This document shows positions 12,692 through 24,150 of a stretch of DNA of 64,000 nucleotides, piece by piece. A model generated the notes under the pieces. That model did no database searches, was not told the DNA's origin, and saw only the letters and a program-made list of their open reading frames with translations. The stretch spans positions 40,816,911 through 40,880,910 of the forward strand of contig NW_004454156.1 of assembly GCF_000283155.1 (NCBI RefSeq), given 5' to 3'. The stretch's first letter is position 1. Each line of letters starts with the position of its first letter. The stretch comes from Ceratotherium simum simum (Eukaryota > Chordata > Mammalia > Perissodactyla > Rhinocerotidae). The translations under genes were made by a program, and so were the position numbers.

Positions 12692-13319
12692 CTGAAAAAA
12701 AATTGTATACTAAGATGATATAACTTAACAAAATATTAATCTTTATATATCTTGTAATAATATATATTTTCCAGTTAATTCAGCTTTGAAACAAAGGCAC
12801 TGATCTATTACACAGCAGCTGGCACTAGACAGAATCATAACATTATAAATGCCCTTAGAGATCTAAAAATCCAGCCTGCCCTTACAGATGGCCACACATC
12901 TGCTTGTACTTTAGAGGAACAAGGAAGTCAAGAAAATGCTAGTACTGAAGAGGCATCATGACTTTATAGATTTACTTACAAGAAAATATCATCTCAATAA
13001 AAAGCATTCCTATGTTAAAGTATTTATATTAAGCATCTACATTTCACATATACATCACTAGCTGGCAAATGTCATTACAAAGTATGTGTTCTCCATAATT
13101 GCTATCAAGCCAAACAACAAGGTCTTATATATCAAACGCTGAGTAGGCATAAAACCATGGACCAGAGTGAAGCCTGCAAAAAAGGGATGCCTTTGAAAAA
13201 TCCACTCCTCAGCTGAACAGAGATTTTCTACAATGGACAAGGCACCTGTGTTTCTAAAATGTGGACTGTGTAACTTTGACAGCTGCCACCAAATAGACAG
13301 CAAGAGTGCTTAACCGTTA

Positions 13320-13515
13320 CGAACATGAGCTCTAATGTCACAGACACAGGATGGTGTCCTTTTTCTGCTTATTAGTTTGTGAACATAGGTAAATTTTTTA
13401 ACTGAAGCCTCAGTTACATCAATTATAAAATGAAACAACAGAACCTATACTTCATAGGGTTCTTGTAAGGATTAAATTAAATAATTCAAGTAACGCCAGT
13501 GCCTGGCTCAACACT
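13320..13515 (+). repeat. MIR element
   Basis: GCCTCAGTTACATCAATTAT AAAATGAA, AGGGTTCTTGTAAGGATTAAA and AGTGCCTGGCTCAACA follow the MIR consensus order, all moderately diverged. Confidence 0.75.
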
Positions 13516-13682
13516 TTGTTGAAGTATTCAAGAAAGAAACAGCTGTGGGTTCAACCTCTGTCCTACCTTCATCATCACCTCAAAGTATAATAGAGGAATA
13601 AAGATTTAACGTGAATGACCACCACCACCAAACCACACATAAAGCTTACCCTTACCTACACTAAGGGTAGAAGGAATTTTTT

Positions 13683-13974
13683 CTTTTTTTTGTGAGGAAG
13701 ATCAGCCCTGAGCTAACATCCGTGCTAATCCTCCTCTTTTTGCTGAGGAAGACCAGCTCTGAGCTAACATCTATTGCCAATCCTCCTCCTTTTTTTCCCC
13801 AAAGCCCCAGTAGATAGTTGTATGTCATAACGCTCTTCCGATCTAGTTGCTGTATGTGGGACGCGGCAATAGCATGGCCGGAGAAGCGGTGCGTCAGTGC
13901 GCACCCAGGATCCGAACCCGGGCCGCCAGTAGCCGAGCACACGCACTTAACCGCTAAGCCATGGGGCCACCCCA
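13683..13974 (-). mobile_element. ERE SINE carrying an adapter-like block
   Basis: Long form from GTGAGGAAGATCAGCCC to CCATGGGGCCACCCC, flanked by AGAAGGAATTTTTT at 13669-13682 and a matching copy after 13974. At 13830-13844 the usual GTTGCACATCCTTCT is replaced base for base in length by ACGCTCTTCCGATCT, which is sequencing-adapter sequence (see findings). Confidence 0.95.
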
Positions 13975-14249
13975 AGAAGGAATTTTTTTTAAACTTCAAT
14001 AATTAAGGAATTGTTTTGAAGTAATTACAACTGCCTCAATTTTAGAAGGCAAGAGTTACCAAAAAGTTAAGTGCAGTCCAAAACTACACAGAAGTTAGTG
14101 TCTAAACAGGGATCATAGCCCAAAGTTTTCCAACCCCCCAAGCAATGTTCTTCCCACCACCCCACGTCGCCTTCCCCACAGAACTCTCTACCTCTTCCTG
14201 CCCCTAAGCAAGGTCCAGGGCTATGCTAAGCATTAGGAAGGCCTCAAGG

Positions 14250-14496
14250 GGGGCCGGCCCGGTGGCGCAGTGGTTCAGTGCACGTGCTCTGCTGCCGCGG
14301 CCCGGGGTTCGCAGGTTCAGATCCTGGGCGCACACCGACACACCACTTGTCAGGCCATGCTGTGGTGGTGACCCATACAAAGTAGAGGAAAATGGGCACG
14401 GATGTTAGCCCAGGACCAGTCTTCCTCAGCAAAAAGAGGAGGATTGGCATGGATGTTAGCTCAGGGCTGGTCTCCCTCACAAAGAAAAAAAAAAAC
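14250..14496 (+). mobile_element. ERE SINE
   Basis: GGGCCGGCCCGGTGGCGCAG head, both B-box and tail modules, and an A-rich end. The flanks GAAGGCCTCAAGG (about 14237-14249) and GAAGGCTTCAAGG (about 14497-14509) form a target-site duplication with one change. Confidence 0.95.
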
Positions 14497-14623
14497 GAAG
14501 GCTTCAAGGACAGGACCAGGATCACTTCTAGCCCTCTGACTGGGAAAACTGCATTATGGTGCTATGGGTAACTGAGATATGGACACTAGAAGAGGACCTG
14601 GTTTGGACAAGAACCTCACCATG

Positions 14624-14914
14624 TGGGGGCTGGCCTGGTGGTGTAGTGGTTAAGATCGCGCACTCTGCTTGTGCAGCCCAAGGTTCGCAAGTTCGAATCC
14701 CTGTGTGAACCTACACACTGCTCATTAAGCCATGCTGTGGCGGCATCCTACATACAAAACAGAGGAGGATTGGGACAGATGTTAGCTCAGGGCCAATCTT
14801 CCTCAAGCAAAAAGAGGAGGATTGGCAACAGATATTAGCTCAGGACCAATCTTCCTCACCAAAAAATAAAAAAATAAAAATAAATAAACTAAAATATTTT
14901 CAAAAAGAAAAGAA
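14624..14914 (+). mobile_element. ERE SINE with 15-bp target-site duplication
   Basis: GGGGGCTGGCCTGGTGG head to an AAATAAA-rich end. AAGAACCTCACCATG is intact at 14609-14623 and 14915-14929. Confidence 0.95.
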
Positions 14915-15086
14915 AAGAACCTCACCATGAGTTCAGTCTTGGACATGATGAGTCTGAGGTACCTTGTGACACCTCCAAGTGGAAGTACTGAATACACAAG
15001 TGAATATACTGACTTATGAACTCGAGAGAAGAATCTGCTTAATGTGCCCAAACTGGACTCACAGCCTCATTGAATCGTCTTGTCAT

Positions 15087-15319
15087 ACTTAATTTTTAGT
15101 GAGGAAGATCGGCCCTGAGCTAACATCCATGCCAATCTTCCTCTTTTTGCTGAGGAAAACTGGCCCTGAGCTAACATCCTTGCCCATCTTCCTCCACTTT
15201 ATGTGGGACGCCGCCACTGCGTGGCCTGACAAGCAGTGTGTCAGTGCGGCCCGGGGTTCCGGACGGGGCCACCAGCAGCAGAGCACACACACTTAACCAC
15301 TAAGCCACGGTGCTGGCCC
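15087..15319 (-). mobile_element. ERE SINE with rearranged B-box segment
   Basis: GTGAGGAAGATCGGCCCTGAGC to CCACGGTGCTGGCCC. CGTCTTGTCAT flanks it at 15076-15086 and 15320-15330. Around 15246-15266 the B-box block reads in the opposite direction from the rest of the element (see findings). Confidence 0.93.
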
Positions 15320-15666
15320 CGTCTTGTCATTTAGATGGATATAACGATCTTTATTTCCTCAAGTCCGAACCAAACTGGTGAAGTACAGGAAGATATGACA
15401 TGCCTTGAAGAAAAAGAATCTTTAATCACTTTGAGATGAGAAATATGTCTACCCGTTCTAGCACAAATTTAGATGATTATCTTCTAAATGAAATCTCTAA
15501 AGATAAATAACAAACAAGTAATTAAACAGGACAACAAAAAATTGTACAAAAACATAGCCCATGACAGACTACCTGGACATCATTACCTCTGATATCAAAG
15601 CCAGACGCTGGTTACTAAACTCCTACCCTTAAACTCAAAGTTCTCTCTAGATGGTATTAAGAGGGC

Positions 15667-15715
15667 AAACAATAAATAAATAAATGAGTGAATGTATGAA
15701 TAAACAAATAAATTT
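15667..15715. repeat. AATA/ATGA-type simple repeat
   Basis: Imperfect (AAAT)n with GAATGTATG interruptions. Confidence 0.8.
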
Positions 15716-16374
15716 GTCTTCCTAGTGTTACCTTGCATCATCATGAAAATATTAAATGCTTTTCTATCTTGTGCTTAAGTAAATCAGCCTCTGTCTACCC
15801 CTGTGATATAACACTGATACTCCAAATAAGTTCTAAATGTGCTTCCAGAGGTTTTGGGAAATGGTCCATTTTTAAAAAGGATTGTTTATATTTTCAATAA
15901 AAACAGACAAAGGTTACAACTCCCTTAGGAACAATTCCTCAGTCAAGAGAGCATATGACATATAAAAATACATATTTATCAGCATAATGGTGAAAAAAAA
16001 TTCAACATCTGGAAGCCTGAGGTAAACTTAATATAAAATCAGATTACCAGGACATCAACCTTTATGTGTGAGAGGTGACCTACTGCTCAGACTGGGACCT
16101 TCGGTGCTTTTCCTCTGAGGCTGGTTAGCACCAGAGATCAGAAAACAGTGCTAAAGATGCCAAGGCCATAAGTCAGAGGCAGGAAAAATTAATTCAGCTT
16201 TGGTGACTATACTCCATGACCATAAAGTATATTCACAACTATTTGTGCTTCACAAGAACTAAAAAACACGAATCAGCACAGGAAAATCACAGCTAGAAAA
16301 TACTGATGTGCTACTCCCCAGTTTAAAAACTTCAACTCTCTCTATCTTCCAAATCCCCAGACTGCTGGTAAAGA

Positions 16375-17690
16375 ATAAAAATTGAATAATCCTTTTGAAA
16401 ACAACCTGACTTTACCAAGAAGAGCTGAACATGCATATGCCCTAGGGCACAGCAGCTCCACTCAGGGATATACACACTACAGCAGAGCCTCCCAACTCGG
16501 TGCTGGAAAGGGTTTACAGTGGGTTAAAACAGCGATCCCCTCAGCCCTCAGGGTGCCCAACTCTAGCCTGGGGGCCAGTAAAAATAGCCACCTTCATTTA
16601 GGGCACTGCACCAAACACTATCATTTCTTTTTTTGTGTGTGTGTGTGAGAAAGATCAGCCCTGAGTTAACATCCATGACAATCCTCCTCTTTTTGCTGAG
16701 GAAGACCAGCCCTGAACTAACATCTATGGCCAATCCTCCTCCTTTTTTTCCCTTTTCTCCCCAAAGCCCCAGTAGATAGTTGTATGTCATAGTTGCACAT
16801 CCTTCTAGTTGCTGCATGTGGCACGCGGCCTCAGCATGGCCAGACAAGCGGTGTGTCGGTGTGCGCCCGGGATCCGAACCCAGGCCGCCAGTAGCGGAGC
16901 ACGTGCACTTAACCGCCAAGCCACAGAGCCGGCCCCCTATCATTTCTTAAGTATGCTGTGCTTTGAAACTCTTGCAAATGATTTCCAGAAGATGTGTTCC
17001 TAACAGCATTGTACATAATATATTGCAAAAAATGGAAACATCCCATATGGCCACCAAGAGTAGAACAGATATATAAATTGTGGTGTATTCATACAACTGG
17101 AATACTATACAACAGTAAAAATGAATAATGGTATAATTTAATGTACCATTAAGCAAAGCAAGTCATAGAAGAATATATACAGTTTGTTTCATTTCTATAA
17201 AGTTCAAAAATTCACAAAACTAAACAATATGTTTTCTGGGGACACATACATAGATGCTAAAACTATGAAGAAAAGCAATGGAATGATTAACACAAAATTC
17301 AGGAGAGTGGTTCATGAGAGAGGGCATTGGGGCTACTGTCAGGAAGCACACACAGGGAACCTTCAAAGGCAGTATTTCTCAACCTTTTCCAAGTCAGAGC
17401 ACATGTAGAAGATGCTATGATTTGTAGTGTACACCAGGTAACTAGAGAAGGCTGCTAAACCAGAAGAGACCAGTTGGAAGGCTCTCTCCAGCCCAGGCTC
17501 CACACAGCCACTGCAATGGCAGAGAGGCTCAACATCTAGGGAACAGCAGTCGGGAAATTCTGTTCTACAATGTTGGTAATGTTCTCTCTCTCAAGCTAGG
17601 TGGTGGGAACAAAGGAGTTTTATTATTTAAACTGTACAAATTTTATATGTTTTTTTGAATATATGAGGTAGTTCAAATAAAAAAATTAAA
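16375..17690 (+). repeat. L1M 3' region, broken by other insertions
   Basis: AATAATCCTTTTGAAAAC...CAGCTCCACTCAGGGATATA (16382-16475), then, beyond an ERE, GCAAAAAATGGAAACATCCC, TGGTGTATTCATACAACTGG and AATACTATACAACAGTAAAA (17020-17130), ending in TAAACTGTACAAATTTTATA (17626-17650). This is the usual L1 3' order. The 16476-16617 and 17370-17600 parts are unassigned. Confidence 0.65.
16630..16936 (-). mobile_element. ERE SINE with 12-bp target-site duplication
   Basis: (GT)n, GAGAAAGATCAGCCCTGAG, to CCACAGAGCCGGCCCC. CTATCATTTCTT is intact at 16618-16629 and 16937-16948. Confidence 0.95.
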
Positions 17691-17699
17691 ATCAAGGTC

Positions 17700-18230
17700 T
17701 TAGTCAAAGTTTCCTACAATCAGGCCTGAACCCCATCAAGTCTGACCTTTTACTGCTACTCCAACAGGCTCAAAGCATCCCTTTCTCACAAACACCACGT
17801 CCTTCTCCCCTCTCAATTTCTGTTCACATGACTGCACATAGAAAGTATTTCCGGGGGCTGGCCCGGTGGCATAGTGGTTAAGTTCATGTGCTCCGCTTCA
17901 GTAGCCCGGGGTTCACAGGTTCAGATCCTGGGCGTGGACTTACACCACTCATCAAGCCATGCCGTGGTGGCATCCCATGCACAAAATAGAGGAAGACTGG
18001 CACAGATGTTAGCTCAGGGACAATCTTCCTCACCAAAAAAAAAAAAAGTATTTCCTCCTCTTCTCTACCTAGCCATTTTCTCATCACCCTTCAAGTTCTA
18101 GCTCAAAGTCCACTCCCAAGTAAAAGGTCTTCTCTGACAAAATTCACTCTCCACACATATCTTCACTAATTTCACTATTTCTTATAGTCTGAATCTCTCG
18201 TAATCCATTTCTGTACTGCTGTGAATTGTT
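17700..18230 (+). repeat. L2 fragment interrupted by an ERE
   Basis: Pyrimidine-rich L2-like order: AGTCTGACCTTTTACTGCT...CACCACGTCCTTCTCC before the ERE, and CACCCTTCAAGTTCTAGCTC AAAGTCCACTCCC...GGTCTTCTCTGAC after it. Confidence 0.65.
17853..18044 (+). mobile_element. ERE SINE with 11-bp target-site duplication
   Basis: GGGGGCTGGCCCGGTGGCATAG to a poly(A) end. AAAGTATTTCC lies at 17842-17852 and 18045-18055. It is inserted into the L2 fragment. Confidence 0.95.
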
Positions 18231-18254
18231 AGCTGACTTTACAGGTGCTTCTAC

Positions 18255-18445
18255 ACTAGTATAGTAGAAAGAGTACTAGATTTGAACCCAGAAAACATGG
18301 ATTCCAATTCCCCAACTATAAGACCTCTGACAAGCTTCTTTTACCACTGTGAGCTTCAGTTTTCTCACCTACAGAATATCTCAAATTGATAGAACACATG
18401 TGAATTAAGAACCACACATCAGTGCTCAGTAAATATTTATGACTT
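18255..18445 (+). repeat. MIR element
   Basis: GTAGAAAGAGTACTAGATTTG, then ACTGTGAGCTTCAGTTTTCTC and GTGCTCAGTAAATATT, in MIR order. Confidence 0.7.
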
Positions 18446-19353
18446 TGACGGTCTGGCGGATTTCTAACCTACACTACAGATCCATAGAGGTCAGAAACTG
18501 TTTCATACATAAAAAAAGAGGGAATGAGATGTTCCATATAAGTAAATTTCTGGACAAGTGAAGCATATCCTTTTAAGTGCCATAATCTTTGCGATCTTAT
18601 TTTACCCATTTTGGATGAAAACCTTTGTAAGGTGTAGATTAAATTCCCTTCTTAGATACAAGATACAGAAGATCTTTTAACCTTTCAGTAATGATTTAGG
18701 GTCACTATTACAAATTTCAATGACTCTACTGCAATCTAATATAGTGACTCACTAAACTGATGCATACAGAGCTAACCATTGTGGCTTTCAGATTAAATCA
18801 GTTACTTTTGTACTTCTTCTCTTTCCACCCCACCATCAATTATTAACACTTATCTCTATTAACTCTGCTCCCCTTTCATTTGCTACTTCTAATTCTGAGT
18901 AACCAAAACAGCAAACAGGTCCCTTTTGCTCTATAAGCTTTGGATGCTAAGGGGCCCTTAGGCTGGCTGAGTGACTGATATCTATGTTCTAGATCTCTGA
19001 GGTGGCTGGATAAATCAAAGTTACCATCAGATGAAAACTAGACTTCTGGTGGTGAACACCATGCAGTTTATACAGAAGTCAAAATACAACGATGTACACC
19101 AGAAATCTGTATAATGTTATAAACCAATGTGACCTCAAGAAAATAAATTTTAAAAAAAAAATCAAAGTTATCATACTTCTTTTTAGAGCATGTCATACTC
19201 ACCAAGCCCTATGCATATGTGCTCAAAAACTCCTGAAGGATTCGAACTGTAAGCTCTACTGATGATCTACTGATGCAAGTCAATAATATTACCTTCATAT
19301 ATGGATAATAATAATTATCACCATGGAGGACCTCTGTGCCAGGCACTTTAAGA

Positions 19354-19594
19354 TGGGGCCTCACGGCCTAGTGGTTAAGTTCAGGTGGTTTGCTTCGGCA
19401 GCCCGGGTTCACAGGTTCAGATCCCAGGCACGGACCTACATCACTCATCAGCCATGCTGTGGCAGCAACCCACATACAAAATAGAGAAAGACTGGCACAG
19501 ATGTTAGCTCAGGGTGAATCTTCCTCAAACAAAAAGAGGAAGATTGGCACAGATGTTAGCTCAGAGCAAATCTTTCTCAGCCAAAACAAAAGAA
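19354..19594 (+). mobile_element. ERE SINE, short head
   Basis: Begins GGGGCCTCACGGCCTAGTGG, lacking the usual GGCCGGCCC, and continues through the B box to two TTAGCTCAG tail units. No clear target-site duplication. The left flank (TGCCAGGCACTTTAAGA) looks like a MIR or L2 piece. Confidence 0.9.
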
Positions 19595-20005
19595 AGTATT
19601 TGTAATATAAAGGAAATCACCCCTGGGAACCGTTCTTAAGCACAGCAGCAAAACTTTCTTGCAACAAAATTAAATAGATTTCCAGATTTGCTGCTTTGCC
19701 ACAAAAAGATCTTTATGTAACTGTGGTAATATATGCAACTGGGTAACTGGTGGAGCTGCCTATGCTTTAACAAAAAGAGCAGCTAACAGACCTCCATGAA
19801 ATGGGAAGCATCTGAAGAGAAGTTTGAGACTCACAAAGGAAATATCTGAAAATCTGATCAATGAACAAGCATTCTTAGTAGGTTTCATGCAAGCTATAAA
19901 GTCATGTTTCTTTCCTACCTACTATCAATGCCAGTTTATAAAGACCAGTTCCTAAAGAATAAATAATACAATAATAACTATATATGACATTTCCAAGAAG
20001 CGTAC

Positions 20006-20135
20006 CTCACTGAATTGCTGGAACAAAACAGATGGCAAAAAATCCTGAGGGTGTAAATCCACAAGAGGCCCCGTCCAGTTACTCTGAACAAAAAGTTGCA
20101 AACTGCTCACACCAAGTAGGAATATCAGCTGTTGT
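20006..20135 (-). CDS. TTC27: TTC27 coding exon 3
   Basis: 130 nt: one base completing the Arg codon split with exon 2, then 43 codons ending in phase 0. The acceptor is TATATGCAG before A CAA CAG, and the donor is AGTGAG followed by GTACGC. The translation is (R)[43 protein letters not shown]. This matches my recall of human TTC27 residues around 89-132, with Pro-to-Leu and Ser-to-Pro substitutions. A helical, non-TPR N-terminal segment. Confidence 0.97.
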
Positions 20136-20289
20136 CTGCATATAAGAATAGTTAAAGAAATAAATATGAACCACTATCATTGTATAACTACAAACACTAT
20201 TTCATTTCAGTTTTATTAATAAAAATATAAGATATCAACCAACATTTATTGAGAGCATTACAAAAAAAATTTCTGAAACCTAAACAGTT

Positions 20290-20490
20290 TAAGTCTGCAA
20301 TGTCCAATATTATAACCATAAGCCACATATGGCTCTTTTAAATTTAAATTAATTACAATTAAATAAAATGTAAAATTCAGTCCCTCTGTCGCACTGCCCA
20401 CATTTCAAGTGCTCAATGACAAATGTAGCTAGTGGCTACCATAGTGGACAGCACAGATATGGAACAGTTCCATCACTGTAGAAAGTTCTC
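20290..20490. repeat. hAT-like non-autonomous element (second copy)
   Basis: GCAATGTCCAATATTATAACC at one end and TAGCTAGTGGCTACCATAGTG GACAGCACAG at the other. Same family as the copy at 1640-1812, reversed. Confidence 0.6.
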
Positions 20491-20719
20491 TTGAACGGTG
20501 CTGGTTTACGCCCCAAGCAGGTGCTTCTAACTTTTTCTTGCATTCTATTTAATAGCTCTGACTTTGCCAGATGATATATGTAAAACTGATTTGATACAAA
20601 AGAAAACTGACAAGAAGAAGTTGTTTTTAAACAACATTTTTACTGACCCTGTATTACCAACTGCTAGAACAAAAAGACCTCTAGAAATTTCACTTCTATT
20701 TTTTTTTTCAGTCCTGCTT

Positions 20720-20880
20720 TGCCTTAAGACAGGGATAGGTAAACTTTTTCTGTTAAGGGACAGATATGAAATATTTTAGGCTTTTTGGGTCACATGTGTT
20801 TTTTTTTCCCAACACTTTAAAAATGTAAACACCATTCTTAGCCACTTTGGCCCAGCAGCCATAATTTGACAACACCTAGA
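20720..20880 (-). repeat. hAT-like relic, same family as at 11025
   Basis: AGGGATAGGTAAACTTTTTCTG, AAATATTTTAGGCTTTTTGG and TTAGCCACTTTGGCCCAGCAG are the reverse of the family at 11025-11700, with the middle deleted. Confidence 0.6.
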
Positions 20881-22302
20881 TTAAGAAAAAACAGGTGGGG
20901 ATTCAGCTCTAACAAAGAACAGCCAGAGAACCCTGGAGTTTCACGCTAAAGAGAAAGTAAAAGCAGTCACCCTCTTCTCTCCATGTCCCCTAGGATATCC
21001 TTCTCCCCTTCTCCCCTCTAAGGAAAAAAAAAATCTAATCTACGAGCCTATGGTAGCCAGAATATAAAGCTCTGGATGCAGTGCAACTGAGAGCAGAGCA
21101 AAGAAGAAGCAACACTAGAGAAAACAGGTAACAAAAGAGCCTGCTTGCAGTTAGAAAACTTGGGAAAAACAGGTGTGCAGCAAGATCTTAAAGCCTTAAT
21201 ATAACAGTCATAACTAAAAATCAAAATCCTTAAGATGAATTGAGAATACAGTTTAATTTTCAAATACCACAAAATGAGGCAACTGAGATGTCTCCTCTCA
21301 GCCCTATGTTACAAGCTGGAATTCTGGTCTATCCATGAATGATGCATTTGTGTGTATGTGTGTGTGGTTTAATGCACACCACACAAAGCTAGTTGCTATG
21401 ATACTGCACACACATCAGACAGCAAAATAAGAATCAGAAATGACACTGCAGGAATGTAAACTACTAGTAAACCAGAAAAATGAAAAGGAATGATACTAAT
21501 TTTTAAAATAAAATGCCTACAGCAACATTCTTTTATGAACTCCTTATGGATACAAGTTATATCTTATTCATCCTCACAACCTCAACACCTAGCATGGCAG
21601 TCAGTTTATTTGTTGAAGAACTAAATAAAGCCATTCCCTAGACATAATGGTAAAACAAAATTGCATGTGTTTTAAACACAATTCAAACTTGATGCCACAG
21701 GTAGTAGAGGAAAGAAAGAGGTATATTAACAAATTTACAATAGTAAAACATAAGCCACTGAAAGACTTAGGTTTCACTGCTGTATAACTATCCATTATAC
21801 TTAATCCTATAAAATTACATAAACTTCAATGGGAGAAGGTAAACCAAGGGTTCCATAATAAAAACATTAAGTTCTCTGATCTCTAGAAAGATAACAAGCT
21901 AAAACATAACAGAAGTAGTTATAAGTATCACTCAGCAATCTAGAAAGAGCAAGATGGATAGTGTATGCTTTCAAGTTAAAAAGAAATAAGGTTTTAAGTC
22001 CTGCCTATGGCTAAAACCTATCAGACCTAAGCATTTGGAAGCTCAGTGGGTTAGCAGTTAGCACCCAATTATACGCCAGTCTCACATACGAAACCCTTAT
22101 ACCCTACAACACTTTACTTTTTCATTCTGGATGGTCCTCTGGACAGAAGTTTTTACACACATTGTTTGGTATATCATGAGTCCTGACTAAATGTAAAGTC
22201 AGGTTTTTCAACAACTGCTAAAATCAGTGCCTTACATGGTCGAGGCCCTATTAAATATATTCAGAGTCTGTTTGTCTACAAAAATGTCAAATAAAATTCT
22301 AC

Positions 22303-22480
22303 CTTTCGGTTTTGTCCAAATCTGTTGAGTAATCCAGGAACGTTACTACCTGCTTCTCTAGGTTGCTGTCAATCTTTTCTTCAGTCATCATTGTTGAATT
22401 AAAAATATTTTGAGTCAATGAATTTAAGAATATGGCCTCATAGTTCCCTTCTAGCAGCAACTGTAGATAAGATCCACTCT
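22303..22480 (-). CDS. TTC27: TTC27 coding exon 2
   Basis: 178 nt: two bases finishing the split Glu codon from exon 1, 58 codons, and two bases of the Arg codon shared with exon 3. The acceptor is ATGTTACAG before AG AGT GGA, and the donor is GAAAG followed by GTAGAA. The translation is (E)[55 protein letters not shown](R). It agrees with my recall of human TTC27, differing at Phe-to-Tyr, Met-to-Leu and Thr-to-Lys positions among others. Confidence 0.97.
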
Positions 22481-22799
22481 CTGTAACATAAAAAATTAGT
22501 CCAATAATCCAAAAAAACAATTATTTTCATACTGTAAAGGATAATACTATTAGGTAAATCTACCATCTTAGTATGCAAAATAATGTATATACTTAGAATG
22601 CTTGCTATACATTAATCACAGAGCATTGAGCAAATTCCCATCATTATGCAAACATCACTTCTCCTAGAATTAGAAGCTCATCCACACGATGAGCAGCAAG
22701 GTAGAAGTTAGACCCAGGAATAACATTCCTCACTAGTAAGTATTATCACCCTTCAGCTGGGAATTCAGAAAGATTCCTACTGACAACAGAAAAGTTTCC

Positions 22800-23075
22800 T
22801 TAGTCAGGGTTCTAAGACCTTCCACAATCTGGCTTCTCCTACCCCACTAGACTCCCTGATGAAAAGTTGGTTCTCTCATTGTTCCCCTAATATCCCATGC
22901 ACATTCCTGCCTCCACAGTGTGATTTCTCCTGCTGAACTCTTCTCCACTTGTCAGTCTTACTCTTTAATCAAAAATCAGGTCAGGTCTTACTTCTTCCAT
23001 GAAACTCTCCCAGACCACCAGACTTCAGATAGTACCTCTCTCTTGAATTACCTATTGTGTATACACACAAACACG
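22800..23075 (+). repeat. L2 fragment
   Basis: AAGACCTTCCACAATCTGGC, CTTCTCCTACC...CAGTGTGATTTCTCCTGCT and TACTTCTTCCATGAAACTCTC follow L2 3' sequence order. Confidence 0.6.
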
Positions 23076-23249
23076 CACACACACAGCACTTAGTATATAC
23101 TGTCCTAAATTGTTATTTCTCTTCCAGGTGCAGTCAAAATCCCACAACCAGATGTGCCTATATCCCACTAGTAAATGTGCCTTTTAACTCTTTATCTCTC
23201 TGGTAAATGTGCATTGCTCACAAGATTACATCTTTGCTGCCTCGTTTCA

Positions 23250-23425
23250 GCTGTTCGCCCTCCAGCCGTGTGACCCTGAATAAATTACTTAACCAATCTG
23301 TACTTAAATGTACTTTTCATCTGAAAAATGGAATTAAAAGTAGTACCTACCTTACGTGTCTATTATAAGGATTAAATGACTGAATACATGTAAAGGGCTT
23401 AGAAAAGTAACTGACATTGCCATTA
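23250..23425 (+). repeat. MIR element
   Basis: CAGCCGTGTGACCCTGAATAA, TTACTTAACCAATCTGTAC, CATCTGAAAAATGGAAT and TATTATAAGGATTAAATGA follow the MIR consensus closely. Confidence 0.85.
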
Positions 23426-23536
23426 TTTTTACTGAACCTGGGCGGTGAGAAGTTTGGGGTAAAGACTCTCACGGAGCCTGAAGACCACGCCCACCACGTC
23501 AAGGATCAACAACCCAAAGCCTTAAGGAATAAGTTA

Positions 23537-24150
<614 letters not shown>

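Larger units (their letters stand above)
12692..20005 (-). other. TTC27: TTC27 intron 3
   Basis: Between exons 4 and 3. Contains MIRs (13320-13515, 18255-18445), seven ERE SINEs, L1 3' sequence (about 16375-17340 and 17600-17690), an L2 split by an ERE (17700-18230) and an AATA/ATGA-type simple repeat (15667-15715). From 15320 to 16370 and from 18450 to 19350 I see nothing beyond AT-rich unassigned DNA. No further exon is supported. Confidence 0.85.
20136..22302 (-). other. TTC27: TTC27 intron 2
   Basis: Holds two hAT-type relics (20290-20490, 20720-20880) and a short (TG)n run near 21350. The rest, about 20890-22300, is unassigned AT-rich DNA with no supportable gene. This intron lacks any ERE copy. 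Confidence 0.85.

Noticed and set aside
15105..15112. AGATCGG-like text resembling the adapter in reverse
   Set aside because: It is part of the normal ERE tail consensus (GAAGATCGGCCCTGAG) and does not extend into adapter sequence.
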